Assembly: GCA_016789785.1 (NCBI GenBank)
Contig: JAEUQE010000160.1
Coordinates: 1-21,354, forward strand
Direction of reading: 5' to 3'
From: Bryobacterales bacterium
GTDB taxonomy: Bacteria; Acidobacteriota; Terriglobia; Bryobacterales; Bryobacteraceae
Length of the DNA stretch: 21,354 nt
Part shown: positions 1 to 7,250 of the stretch, piece by piece
Numbering within the stretch: the first letter of the stretch is position 1
Layout of the letters: every line of letters begins with the position of its first letter
Notes under the pieces: generated by a model
Told to the model about the DNA's origin: nothing
Seen by the model: only the letters and a program-made list of their open reading frames with translations
Databases searched by the model: none
Translations under genes and position numbers: made by a program

Positions 1-147
1 TTCGCCGACGCCAGCAATGATCTTCAGAAGGCTGTCGCGGAGGGCCTCGAAGAGACGTTCTTCGGAGAAGAGAGCCATGTGTTCGGCGGTGAAGCCGTGG
101 GTACGTGCGTTCTGAGAAGCAGAGGACACTCCTGAATCGTGTTCCAC
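1..147 (-). CDS. Partial hypothetical protein, N-terminal 49 residues, last visible gene of the ars operon
   Basis: An open frame runs off the left edge of the window. The most upstream plausible start is a GTG at 145-147 whose G is also the last base of the acr3 stop codon (TAGTG overlap), which suggests translational coupling. An in-frame ATG at 76-78 is an alternative start. The visible protein contains an NARTHGFTAEH stretch followed by an acidic/hydrophobic helix-like segment (FSEERLFEALRDSLLKII). I do not recognise the family. The N-A-x-x-H-G-x-T-A motif resembles the N-termini of hypothetical proteins I associate with acidobacterial genomes, but this is a weak resemblance. No arsenate reductase P-loop (CxxxxxR) is visible in this piece. 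Its place directly after acr3 implies co-transcription with the arsenic genes; function is unknown. Confidence 0.45.
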   Translation of the reverse strand, partial: MEHDSGVSSASQNARTHGFTAEHMALFSEERLFEALRDSLLKIIAGVGE

Positions 148-1229
148 TATGCGGTCGTCCGGCAGGTGCCGATCTCCTCAAATCTGCCGTCGAAATACTT
201 TCGATTGATCCACAAGGCGACATTCACCAGTCCGATCAGCACGGGCACTTCCACAAGTGGCCCGATGACAGCCGCGAAGGCCGCGCCATGGTGGATTCCG
301 AACGTCGCGATGGCCACAGCGATCGCCAACTCGAAGTTGTTGGAAGCTGCCGTGAATGACAGTGTCGTCGCCTCGGCGTAGCGCGCGCCAACCTGTTTGC
401 TCATCCAGAACGAAGCGAAGAACATCAGCACGAAGTACACGGTGAGTGGGATCGCAACACGGATCACATCGAACGGGAGTTGCACAATCATCTCCCCTTT
501 GAGCGAGAACATGACGACGATGGTGAAGAGAAGCGAGATCAAGGTGACCGGACTGATGCGCGGTATGAACTTCGTTTCATACCAGGGCTTCCCGTGCGCC
601 CGGACGAGTGTGAAGCGCGTGATCATGCCGGCAAGAAACGGGATTCCCAGGTAGATGAAGACGCTCTTGGCGATCTCCGCCATGGAGATGTCGACTTCCA
701 CCGCCGACAGCCCGAGCCAACGTGGGACGGTCGCCAGGAAAAAGTAAGAATACACCGAGAAAAACAGCACCTGAAAGATCGAATTAAAGGCCACCAGGCC
801 AGCGGCATACTCCCTGTCCCCACGCGCAAGGTCATTCCACACGATGACCATGGCGATACATCGCGCCAGCCCAATCAGAATCAAGCCAGTCATATACTCG
901 GGCTTGTCGCGCAGGAACAGGATCGCCAGAACGAACATCAGCACCGGCCCCACCAACCAGTTCTGAATCAGGGACAGCAAGAGCACGCGCCGGTGTTGGA
1001 ATACACGGCTCAACTCCTCATACTTCACTTTCGCGAGCGGCGGATACATCATCAGAATCAGTCCGATGGCGATCGGGATGGAAGTTGTCCCGACGCTGAA
1101 CCGGTCCAGGAACGGAACAATGCCAGGAAAGAGGTATCCGGCGCCCACGCCGAGCCCCATAGCCGCGAAGATCCACAGCGTCAGAAACCTGTCCAGAAAC
1201 GACAAGCGCGGTTGAGCATCATTCGTCAT
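147..1229 (-). CDS. acr3: ACR3-family arsenite efflux permease
   Basis: Inner-membrane antiporter that extrudes As(III) (and sometimes Sb(III)) from the cytoplasm. The 360-residue length and about ten hydrophobic segments fit the ACR3 family of the BART superfamily. Family landmarks are present: the conserved cysteine in the fourth membrane segment (Cys124 within [14 protein letters not shown]), the [14 protein letters not shown] loop near residues 60-72, and the essential glutamate in SNNFELAIA (Glu300). The ATG at 1227-1229 is preceded by a purine-rich GGAAGGATAGGA stretch that serves as ribosome-binding site. It lies 30 bp downstream of the multiheme cytochrome gene and overlaps the next gene by one base, so it is part of the long ars operon controlled by the ArsR encoded near 7 kb. 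The family is clear from these residues; the exact substrate range (arsenite alone or also trivalent organoarsenicals) is not. Confidence 0.95.
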   Translation of the reverse strand: MTNDAQPRLSFLDRFLTLWIFAAMGLGVGAGYLFPGIVPFLDRFSVGTTSIPIAIGLILMMYPPLAKVKYEELSRVFQHRRVLLLSLIQNWLVGPVLMFVLAILFLRDKPEYMTGLILIGLARCIAMVIVWNDLARGDREYAAGLVAFNSIFQVLFFSVYSYFFLATVPRWLGLSAVEVDISMAEIAKSVFIYLGIPFLAGMITRFTLVRAHGKPWYETKFIPRISPVTLISLLFTIVVMFSLKGEMIVQLPFDVIRVAIPLTVYFVLMFFASFWMSKQVGARYAEATTLSFTAASNNFELAIAVAIATFGIHHGAAFAAVIGPLVEVPVLIGLVNVALWINRKYFDGRFEEIGTCRTTA

Positions 1230-1259
1230 AGTGATCCTATCCTTCCATTGACAATAGAA

Positions 1260-3638
1260 TTATCGAACCATACTGGCGTTCTTGTCCCGATGCGCAAGCA
1301 GGACCGCTGTTTGAATCAGCAACGCGGCCGCCAGCAAGACAATAGACAGGTCGAAGACAGAGTAGGCAACCCACCATAGACCAGCGAGCATCAATCCGCC
1401 CGAAGCGCAAGCGATCAGCAGGATCCACGACAGAAACCGTTTGATCACTCCCGGAGGAAGAACGAACGCCGCCACCCCCGCCGCCAGAATCACAATTCCG
1501 GAAACCCAGAAGTGGTTGGCGTCCAGCGTAAACCGCTGAAAGGTCATGTACTCCAGAAGCTTTGGCGACAGGGCGGCTGTCGAGAGCGCGATCAACCCGG
1601 TGCCCCATACAAACCATCCGGCCCGCGCTCCGTACCCGGCTGACGCACGCTCCAACCTGCGGCCGACGGCGACAGCAATCCATCCAAGCGCCGTGATCAA
1701 CAGGATGCCGTAGAGCGCCGGCTTCAACGCGACCTCGCGGAAGGCGCCCAGACGGACCTGTGCGGCGGAGAGGCCGATCACTTGATCGTTGGACAACCAG
1801 ACGGTGTTCCCCGCTTCATCGAATGGGCGTCCAAGGTTGCGGCCTTCAAAGAAGGCGGACTGGTGATCGTGGCAATCCGTGCAGCCTCTCGCTCCGAGCG
1901 CTGCCCTTGCGGGCAGCACATTGTGGGAGTACTTGTACACGGAAGAGTATGGGGACGCCTCGTGGGACTCCTTGGCCAGCGTCCGGTATGAGGTCCCCGT
2001 GCTGTATACCCGGTCGTCGCTGACATAGACGATGCGCCGCCCGTCCAGTGGGAAGCCCGTGGCCTTCAAATGAGCGGACGTGGCCGCGAGCAGCGCATCG
2101 ATCTCCTCGGGCCGGTTCACTTCCACCATTCCGTCACCACTGTCGTCGCGAACAGCAGCCAGCCCGGCGTATTTCAGCGGGTCGTTTTTATGCGCCAGCC
2201 ACATGCCATAGAAATCCTTCATGAACAGTTGATTCAGGCCCGGCTTACCGTCCTCCTCAATCCCGACCCAGGCAGAGTGCACGCGGTCGACGGGGTATAT
2301 CTTGCCCTTGTAACGGGCCAGTGAAGGGCGAAACTCACTGGCCGATTTGTCGTTGGCCGTGAACAGTTCCAACTCGCCATAGTGGTTCCAGAAGTTCATG
2401 TCCTGGTCGTAAAACGTCCAGATTCGCTTCGGTGGCGGCATGATCCGGGGTGCGCCGTTATATACGTCGCTGGCCTGAACGAGCGCGGCCTTCGTGTAGC
2501 GGCGAGGAATGTGGCAGGTGACACATGCCACTTTCTCCAGGTGGAGCGGAGGCAGCCAGGAGTGTTTCGCGATGGGTGCTCCCAGCGTTCCCTCGGAGTG
2601 GCAGGACTCACAGGAGCGTACCGTATTATCGAGGTCATTGCGCACCCAACCTGACGGATCGTCGCCTTTGCCGATCTGATGAACCTCTTTTCCACGGATC
2701 CTCGGGTCGGACGCGTTGCGGCCCGACGTGTGGCAATCCACGCATTTCAGCCCCTTGGCCAAATGAACATCGGTGTGAGCCGAAAAGGAAGCACCGCGCT
2801 TCTTCCAGTCGGGTTTGGCATGACAATGCAAGCAGGTCTCATTGCGGGGCGCGGGAGCAATGTGGATCGAAACGTTTCCGTTCTCATCAAAGAGGGCCTT
2901 GTTGTACTGAACTTTCGGCTTCTCGCCGGCTGCGACTTTGCCCGTCACCACGCCGAAACCCGCTCCCTCCGTCGCCGCCCAGCGAAAATTGAGGTTCGCC
3001 AACTGAGTGTTCCGTTTCTTGTAGTCATATTCCGGCTGGTGGCAGAGGAGGCAATCCGCTTCAATTACTCCAGTCTCCGCCCATCGCGCCTTGAAGTAGT
3101 CGCCATCCAGTCCATTGTCACCGCCGGGAGTCAGTCCGCTCGCGGGATCGCTCATCCGATGGTCATAGCGCATGCCGTCCCGGTCGTACTCAAGAGGGCC
3201 GCCGCCGGGATGGCAGTTGCCGCATGTCGCGGTGACAAAATCGAACGAGGTCATGTCGATGGTTCGCGGGTTCGTGTTCTTCTTGGCGGCCAACTGCCGG
3301 TAGAGCGGCGCGGGCGAGCACCAGTTGCCTCCGTAATTTCCTGGACTGGATGCCCATGGATACCGGGCAGCGAAGTCCTTGGGCATTGATTCTCCCTTGC
3401 CCTGCTGGAAGTGGAAACCCTGCGTGATCTTTTCGTAGTCGTGACACCCGCTGGCTCCGCAGGTTTTCTTGGGAGAATAGGGAACGTTCACCTTGGCATC
3501 GGCGGCCGGATTGATGATTTTCCCTGCTTCATCCCGCAGCGGAAAGGGTGGGCACACACCGAAGGGCTGTCGCGTAGTCTGGCCGGAGAGCCCGGTGACC
3601 AGCATTGCCGAAAACAAAGATAGTCGCAGCAGCGGCAT
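1260..3638 (-). CDS. Octaheme c-type cytochrome with a C-terminal membrane domain, inside the ars operon
   Basis: A 792-residue exported electron-transfer protein. Residues 1-20 look like a signal peptide. Eight haem-attachment sites are visible: an unusual CX4CH at residues 60-66 (CGASGCH) and seven CXXCH motifs at 139, 196, 269, 299, 343, 372 and 586. The last motif is separated from the others by about 210 residues. Residues about 640-785 contain some five hydrophobic segments, one bounded by an NHFW motif, so the haem domain should face the periplasm and be tethered to, or exchange electrons with, the inner membrane. A good AGGAG ribosome-binding site (3645-3649) precedes the ATG. The gene sits 14 bp after arsP and 30 bp before acr3. 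Octaheme proteins include hydroxylamine- and tetrathionate-reductase-like enzymes, but I cannot place this one in a named family. Electron transfer between the quinone pool and a periplasmic substrate is inference; its link to arsenic is contextual. Confidence 0.85.
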   Translation of the reverse strand: MPLLRLSLFSAMLVTGLSGQTTRQPFGVCPPFPLRDEAGKIINPAADAKVNVPYSPKKTCGASGCHDYEKITQGFHFQQGKGESMPKDFAARYPWASSPGNYGGNWCSPAPLYRQLAAKKNTNPRTIDMTSFDFVTATCGNCHPGGGPLEYDRDGMRYDHRMSDPASGLTPGGDNGLDGDYFKARWAETGVIEADCLLCHQPEYDYKKRNTQLANLNFRWAATEGAGFGVVTGKVAAGEKPKVQYNKALFDENGNVSIHIAPAPRNETCLHCHAKPDWKKRGASFSAHTDVHLAKGLKCVDCHTSGRNASDPRIRGKEVHQIGKGDDPSGWVRNDLDNTVRSCESCHSEGTLGAPIAKHSWLPPLHLEKVACVTCHIPRRYTKAALVQASDVYNGAPRIMPPPKRIWTFYDQDMNFWNHYGELELFTANDKSASEFRPSLARYKGKIYPVDRVHSAWVGIEEDGKPGLNQLFMKDFYGMWLAHKNDPLKYAGLAAVRDDSGDGMVEVNRPEEIDALLAATSAHLKATGFPLDGRRIVYVSDDRVYSTGTSYRTLAKESHEASPYSSVYKYSHNVLPARAALGARGCTDCHDHQSAFFEGRNLGRPFDEAGNTVWLSNDQVIGLSAAQVRLGAFREVALKPALYGILLITALGWIAVAVGRRLERASAGYGARAGWFVWGTGLIALSTAALSPKLLEYMTFQRFTLDANHFWVSGIVILAAGVAAFVLPPGVIKRFLSWILLIACASGGLMLAGLWWVAYSVFDLSIVLLAAALLIQTAVLLAHRDKNASMVR

Positions 3639-3652
3639 GATTTACTCCTGAA

Positions 3653-4630
3653 CTAAGTCATCAGCGCGTTGAAAAGATACCCGACACAGATAATGCCCGC
3701 GGTCATGATGGCGATGAAAGTGAACAGTAACTGTGGCCGCAGCACCTTCCGCAGGATGACCATCTCGGGCAACGACAGGGCTGTCACGGCCATCGTGAAG
3801 GAGAGCACCGTCCCCAGCGGGAGCCCTTTTCCCACCAGAGCTTCCGTGATCGGGAGTACACCCGCGATATTGGCGTACAGCGGAACCCCCAATGCCACGG
3901 CCACCGGCACGGCGAACGCGTTCCCTGGCCCCGCCCAGCGCACAATCAGGTCCGCGGGGACGTAGCCATGAATTCCCGCGCCGACACCAATTCCCACGAC
4001 GATGTACGGCCAGACCTTCGCCACGATCTCGCGCGAACTCCTCCAGCCTTCCCTCATCCGGTCCCGCAAGCTCATTGGTGGCAGGCCAGAACCGTCATCG
4101 GTAAGTCCGGCCGGAATTTGCCACACAAAGGGTTCCACCCAGCGTTCCAGGTGAAGCAATCCGATGGTGAAGCCTGCGACGATGGCCAGAGTCACGCCGA
4201 AGCCGACGTAGATCGCGGTAATCCGGAAACCGAACAAGCCCCACAACAGCGCCACCGCCACCTCATTCACCATTGGCGCGGAGATCAAGTAGGAGAACGT
4301 GACGCCCAGCGGAACACCACCCTTTAGAAACCCGATGAAAAGAGGCACTGCCGAGCAACTGCAGAATGGGGTCACCACTCCCACCGCCGCCCCAATCGTA
4401 TTTCCCAGCAGGCTCTTCCGTCCGCCAAGCCACCGGCGTACCTCACCGGCATGCAGCGAGGTCTGTATTGTTCCGACGGCGAAGCTGATCGTCAGTAAGA
4501 GCATCAGCACCTTCGGCACGTCGTAGAAGAAGAAGTGAACGCTGGCGCCGAGGTGAGAGTCCAGTGGAAGGCCGAGGACAGAGGTCACCAGCCACTTGGC
4601 CAACCAGTCGAACACTGCGAAAGGGCTCAT
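3653..4630 (-). CDS. arsP: ArsP-type organoarsenical efflux permease (DUF318/YraQ family)
   Basis: A polytopic inner-membrane protein of 325 residues with about eight hydrophobic segments. It carries the family signature TPFCSCSAVPLFIGF (about residues 86-100) with two conserved cysteines, followed by GGVPLGVTFSYLISAPMVNEVA, the hallmark of the permease family that includes ArsP. Characterised ArsP members export trivalent methylarsenite and aromatic arsenicals such as reduced roxarsone. The ATG at 4628-4630 has a GAGGAA ribosome-binding site that lies on the end of the upstream small zinc-protein gene. It is followed after 14 bp by the octaheme cytochrome gene. Many members of this superfamily are annotated only as 'permease', and the closest relatives outside ArsP are of unknown substrate. 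The ars context makes ArsP the most likely assignment. Confidence 0.85.
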   Translation of the reverse strand: MSPFAVFDWLAKWLVTSVLGLPLDSHLGASVHFFFYDVPKVLMLLLTISFAVGTIQTSLHAGEVRRWLGGRKSLLGNTIGAAVGVVTPFCSCSAVPLFIGFLKGGVPLGVTFSYLISAPMVNEVAVALLWGLFGFRITAIYVGFGVTLAIVAGFTIGLLHLERWVEPFVWQIPAGLTDDGSGLPPMSLRDRMREGWRSSREIVAKVWPYIVVGIGVGAGIHGYVPADLIVRWAGPGNAFAVPVAVALGVPLYANIAGVLPITEALVGKGLPLGTVLSFTMAVTALSLPEMVILRKVLRPQLLFTFIAIMTAGIICVGYLFNALMT

Positions 4631-4642
4631 TGCGCGGCTTCC

Positions 4643-4870
4643 TCAAGCCGAAAGCGGCAGGTGCGGATGTTCCAGGGCCTTGGCGCAGGTTGCACACAGC
4701 ACCATCCTCGCTGGAATGGGCAGTTCTTCCACCTTGTAGATGGGAGCAAGCCGCTTGAGGCGCAGCGGCGTCACACGGGCGTGCTCCAGACACAACCCGG
4801 CGAAGCAACAATGGCAAAGCCCGACGGCTTCCTGTTTCACGCCCCGGTTGGCGCATTCCATGCATTGCAT
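4643..4870 (-). CDS. Small cysteine-rich DUF2180-like zinc-binding protein
   Basis: A 75-residue protein with two or three zinc-knuckle-like cysteine clusters: CMEC near residue 3, CHCC and LCLEHA near residues 19-29, and CATC near residue 60. This layout matches the short DUF2180 family as I remember it, which is repeatedly seen beside arsenic and heavy-metal genes but whose role is not established; a metal or As(III) chaperone/sensor is only a guess. The ATG at 4868-4870 is preceded by AGGTGG about six bases upstream. It lies 52 bp after arsG and 12 bp before arsP in the same operon. No signal peptide or membrane segment is present, so it should be cytoplasmic. Confidence 0.75.
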   Translation of the reverse strand: MQCMECANRGVKQEAVGLCHCCFAGLCLEHARVTPLRLKRLAPIYKVEELPIPARMVLCATCAKALEHPHLPLSA

Positions 4871-4922
4871 AGGGCCACCTCGAATCCGATCGCCATGACG
4901 GCCTCCGTCGTCTTAGACCAAG

Positions 4923-5630
4923 CTAGGAGAAGACTTCGAACACGTAGTTGAGGGTGTAGTACAGTCCAACCAGGATGAACACAACGCCCGTCACGCGGCG
5001 GGCCCAGTATTCGAGCGCTGCCACCCGCTGGAAACCGTCACTGAGAGCTCTCGCCCCCAATCCAATCACTCCCGCAAAGAGGATCACCGGCAACCCGGTA
5101 CCCACCCCGTACAAAGAGGGCATTGCGACGGAACTCCCCGTGGCCACCGCAAGGGGGATCAGGCTGCCGAAAAACAGCGCCGCCGAAACCGGGCAAAACG
5201 ACAACGCGAACAGGGCACCAATGGCCATTGCCCCGGCAAGTCCCCATTGGCTCATGTGTTCCGTCAACGCATGGCTTGGACCGGCGCCCATCGCCCTGAC
5301 ACGAAGCAACTCCAGCACGAACATGCCTGCCAGAATCAACACTGGTCCGAGAATCTGATTCATCATGCGCTGCAGGCCATTCGAAAGGCTGACGGCGTTC
5401 ACCAGGCTGGAGATCAGCACGGACCCCAGCAGAACATACATCAGCACCCGTCCCAGCGCGTAAAGAGCTCCCGCCAGGAGGATACGCCGGGGCGCCGCAA
5501 TGCTCTTTCCGATATAGGAAATGGCGGCAATGTTGGACGCCAGCGGGCAGGGGCTGATCGATGTCAGCACTCCCAGCCACAACGCTGTTCCCGCGGCTAT
5601 CCATTGGCTCTCCGCGGCGATGGGATTCAT
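4923..5630 (-). CDS. arsG: ArsG-like aromatic arsenical efflux permease (CcdA/DsbD transmembrane family)
   Basis: A 235-residue protein with six or seven membrane segments in two related halves, each carrying a Cys-Pro pair (Cys28 in SISPCPLASN, Cys146 in SFCPVSAALFFGS). This is the arrangement of CcdA/DsbD-type thiol-electron carriers. I place it with the ArsG branch described from Shewanella arsEFG-type operons, where ArsG exports aromatic amino-arsenicals. The long open frame extends upstream to 5840, but the true start is the ATG at 5628-5630. It overlaps the upstream stop by one base (TGATG), has a GGAAG ribosome-binding site, and begins the conserved region. An alternative reading is that it moves electrons across the membrane to the thioredoxin-fold protein encoded just upstream rather than exporting arsenicals. 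Family assignment is confident; transported species is inference. Confidence 0.8.
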   Translation of the reverse strand: MNPIAAESQWIAAGTALWLGVLTSISPCPLASNIAAISYIGKSIAAPRRILLAGALYALGRVLMYVLLGSVLISSLVNAVSLSNGLQRMMNQILGPVLILAGMFVLELLRVRAMGAGPSHALTEHMSQWGLAGAMAIGALFALSFCPVSAALFFGSLIPLAVATGSSVAMPSLYGVGTGLPVILFAGVIGLGARALSDGFQRVAALEYWARRVTGVVFILVGLYYTLNYVFEVFS

Positions 5631-6108
5631 CAAAGCTTCCGCAAGTAGTCGCGGACCTCCCGTTCCACGTAGCTCTGCATGGCAGGCTTGTCCCCCACCA
5701 GTTCCCATGTATCGTTCAGGACTTTGTATTCCTGCTGCCGGCCATTCGCTTCGCGAACAAGAACCAGCGATTTGGTAAAAAGCCCGTAGTCCTGAATGAA
5801 GTGCCGGTTCTCCGGCAATTGCACATTGACCAGACGCCATTCCAACGCGCTGCCGTAAGCTCGGGCCGAAAACGCTGGTGAATTACTTCCTTCGAGTAAG
5901 CTTCGATGTTACGGCAGGTGGTGCAACGAACCGTGACATGAAAGTAATAAGCGATGATCTTAGCAGGGCCTGTCGAAGCTTCGAGGGTGTCCCCGGCTTT
6001 CTGCTTCGCGGCTGGTGCGGGCGCGCTGTTACCCCGGAAGGCGATCCAACCAAGGCTCACCCCGACAAAGGCGAGTAGAGCGGCCGTGACCAGCCTTCGC
6101 GGATTCAT
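5630..6108 (-). pseudogene. arsF: ArsF-like exported thioredoxin-fold protein, broken by a one-base frameshift
   Basis: Residues 1-25 form a signal-anchor (MNPRRLVTAALLAFVGVSLG), followed by a linker and a thioredoxin-like domain with a CTTC active-site motif (Cys62, Cys65). The start ATG (6106-6108) overlaps the upstream stop as ATGA. The frame holds through KEVIHQRF (residue 80), and the coherent continuation (LEWRLVNVQLPENRHFIQDY...YLRKL, stop at 5630-5632) lies in another frame. The span is 479 bp, one short of a multiple of three. Adding one A to the AAAA run at 5869-5872 (T-run on the coding strand) joins the halves into a 159-residue protein. The family is the ArsF-type partner of ArsE and ArsG, linked to reduction of nitro-aromatic arsenicals. 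The break may be a sequencing/assembly error, a real mutation, or a -1 slippage site; the perfect flanking overlaps favour an error or a very recent event. Confidence 0.75.
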
Positions 6109-6752
6109 AAAACCGCCCGCACCGGCGCTGCCGGCAGGCAACGGCGAAGCGCCTCGACCGCTTCGGCAACGCGCTCTTCGGTAACCGGAGTCTTGCCCTT
6201 CTCCCACCCGAGGTCCGTCACACGGAAATGCGCGAAGCCCGAAAAGCCGTTCTTTTCCATCGTCTTCCTGGCACAATCACCAGCACAGCCGTCCACGACG
6301 AACAGGCGGCCGGCTGCTTTCGTGGTCTGGACCATCGGCTCCACATCGGCCGCGATCCCGGCAAGGCAGAACATCCTGGCTTCTTTGTTCTTGTGGATCG
6401 CGCGCACTGCCCGGTCCGCGATCTCCGCCGTATCCGCCGCGCCGGAGCAACAGAACATCATGTAAACAGCTTCCTGAGTGGAGCACTTTGGTGCGGTTTC
6501 CATTCCTGCATTCTCCTTCGCTTCACTCAACAGATTTCTGATCTCAGCCGGGCTGGCGACCTTGCCGGCCAGCTTCACTTTCCCATCCACCGCCAGAGCG
6601 GGCGTGGTCATGACGCTGAACTTGACGATGTCGGCGATGCCGGTCACCTTCTCCAGTTCAAAGTCGATCCCCATCTCACGGGCAGCCTGCTCGGCGTTGG
6701 CGGCGAGTTGCTTGCACTTCGAGCAGCCTGTACCCAGTATCTGTATCTTCAT
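6105..6752 (-). CDS. Fusion of an ArsE-like small thioredoxin domain and a DGC-type putative zinc-binding domain
   Basis: A 215-residue cytoplasmic protein with two domains. Residues 1-78 are a small glutaredoxin/thioredoxin of the TM0996/MTH895 type, with the CSKC redox motif at residues 10-13 and the cis-proline segment SVMTTPALAVDG. Residues about 88-205 match the DGC family: a CCSG motif at 101-104, MFCLAGIAA (Cys129), and VDGCAGDC at 153-160. Both units commonly occur in arsenic operons as separate genes; here they are one frame with an internal Met84 near the junction that could be an internal start. The ATG is preceded by an AAAGGA ribosome-binding site, and the gene begins 12 bp after arsR. 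Thiol-disulfide reduction of arsenicals, or arsenic/zinc binding by the cysteines, is the likely role. It may serve as electron donor to the ArsF/ArsG pair encoded next. Confidence 0.8.
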   Translation of the reverse strand: MKIQILGTGCSKCKQLAANAEQAAREMGIDFELEKVTGIADIVKFSVMTTPALAVDGKVKLAGKVASPAEIRNLLSEAKENAGMETAPKCSTQEAVYMMFCCSGAADTAEIADRAVRAIHKNKEARMFCLAGIAADVEPMVQTTKAAGRLFVVDGCAGDCARKTMEKNGFSGFAHFRVTDLGWEKGKTPVTEERVAEAVEALRRCLPAAPVRAVL

Positions 6753-6764
6753 CCCGCGGTCCTT

Positions 6765-7091
6765 TCAATGGATGCAAACCAGTTCTCTCTTCCTCTCAGC
6801 GGCGGCCATGACATCGCCCACGCAGTCGAAGAAGTGAAGAACGCAAGGCATACTGAGGCTGTAATAGACCTGCATCCCGCGCTTGTCATCGGCGACGATA
6901 CCGGCGGACTTGAGCACCGAGAGGTGCTTGCTCACCGTGGACATGTCGGCGCCCACCATGGCGGTGAGTTCACAGACGCACCGCTCCCCTTTGGAGAGCA
7001 CGTCGATGATGTAGAGCCGCGAAGGGTGGGCGAGTGCCTTGAGAATTCGGGCTCGCGCCTCGAATTGAGCTTGAGTCCTGGCATCCATCAT
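6765..7091 (-). CDS. arsR: ArsR/SmtB-family arsenic-responsive repressor
   Basis: A 108-residue winged-helix repressor, first gene of the ars operon. It shows the ArsR core: ILKALAHPSRLYIIDVL, then ERCVCELTAMVG with the As(III)-binding CxC pair (Cys38, Cys40), then the recognition helix STVSKHLSVLKSAGIV and the wing GMQVYYSL. Further cysteines near residue 83-90 and the C-terminal VCIH could supply a third arsenic ligand. Two adjacent ATGs (7089-7091 and 7086-7088) can start the protein; a TTG at 7116-7118 in frame lies inside the operator and is less likely. The protein should repress transcription from the region to its right, where two matching 20-bp palindromes lie, and release DNA on binding As(III) or Sb(III). 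Confidence 0.93.
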   Translation of the reverse strand: MMDARTQAQFEARARILKALAHPSRLYIIDVLSKGERCVCELTAMVGADMSTVSKHLSVLKSAGIVADDKRGMQVYYSLSMPCVLHFFDCVGDVMAAAERKRELVCIH

Positions 7092-7108
7092 CCTGGCTCG
7101 GGGCAAGC

Positions 7109-7128
7109 ACTTGGCCAATCGGCCAAGT
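7109..7128. promoter_or_regulatory. ArsR operator candidate 1 (perfect palindrome)
   Basis: Perfect 8-bp inverted repeat with a 4-bp centre: arms ACTTGGCC and GGCCAAGT. It lies 17 bp upstream of the arsR start, so bound repressor would block the transcript start or the ribosome-binding site. It shares the pattern A-Y-TTGGC...GGCCAA-R-T with a second site further upstream, which supports a common binding protein. The assignment to ArsR is inferred from position and symmetry. Confidence 0.75.
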
Positions 7129-7171
7129 ACGCTCCAGCCGCGTTTTCAGGCCTTTCGCCGAAACGGTCAGC

Positions 7172-7191
7172 ATTTGGCGATTGGGCCAAAT
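7172..7191. promoter_or_regulatory. ArsR operator candidate 2 (near-perfect palindrome)
   Basis: Inverted repeat with arms ATTTGGC and GCCAAAT around a 6-bp centre, same 20-bp length and consensus as the site at 7109-7128. The two centres are 63 bp apart, about six helical turns, so two dimers would sit on the same DNA face. A possible -35 (TTGAGG, 7193-7198, minus strand) lies next to it, so this site would fall between -35 and -10 of the ars promoter; the -10 is not convincing. Confidence 0.7.
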
Positions 7192-7250
7192 ACCTCAATC
7201 GCGTGATCTCACCCAGCAATTCCGCACACCCCAGCCAGCCCGCCCGGCAG

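Noticed and set aside
480..1379. Plus-strand 299-codon open frame opposite acr3
   Set aside because: Charged, low-complexity translation without family motifs; it mirrors the clearly coding acr3 gene on the other strand.
4923..5840. Longer 305-residue version of the ArsG-like protein starting at 5840
   Set aside because: The extra 70 residues are read out of frame through the arsF 3' half; conserved sequence begins at the ATG at 5630.
5869..5872. Programmed -1 frameshift as the default explanation for arsF
   Set aside because: The local bases do not form a canonical X-XXY-YYZ slippery heptamer and I see no strong downstream stem-loop; an indel or sequencing error is simpler.
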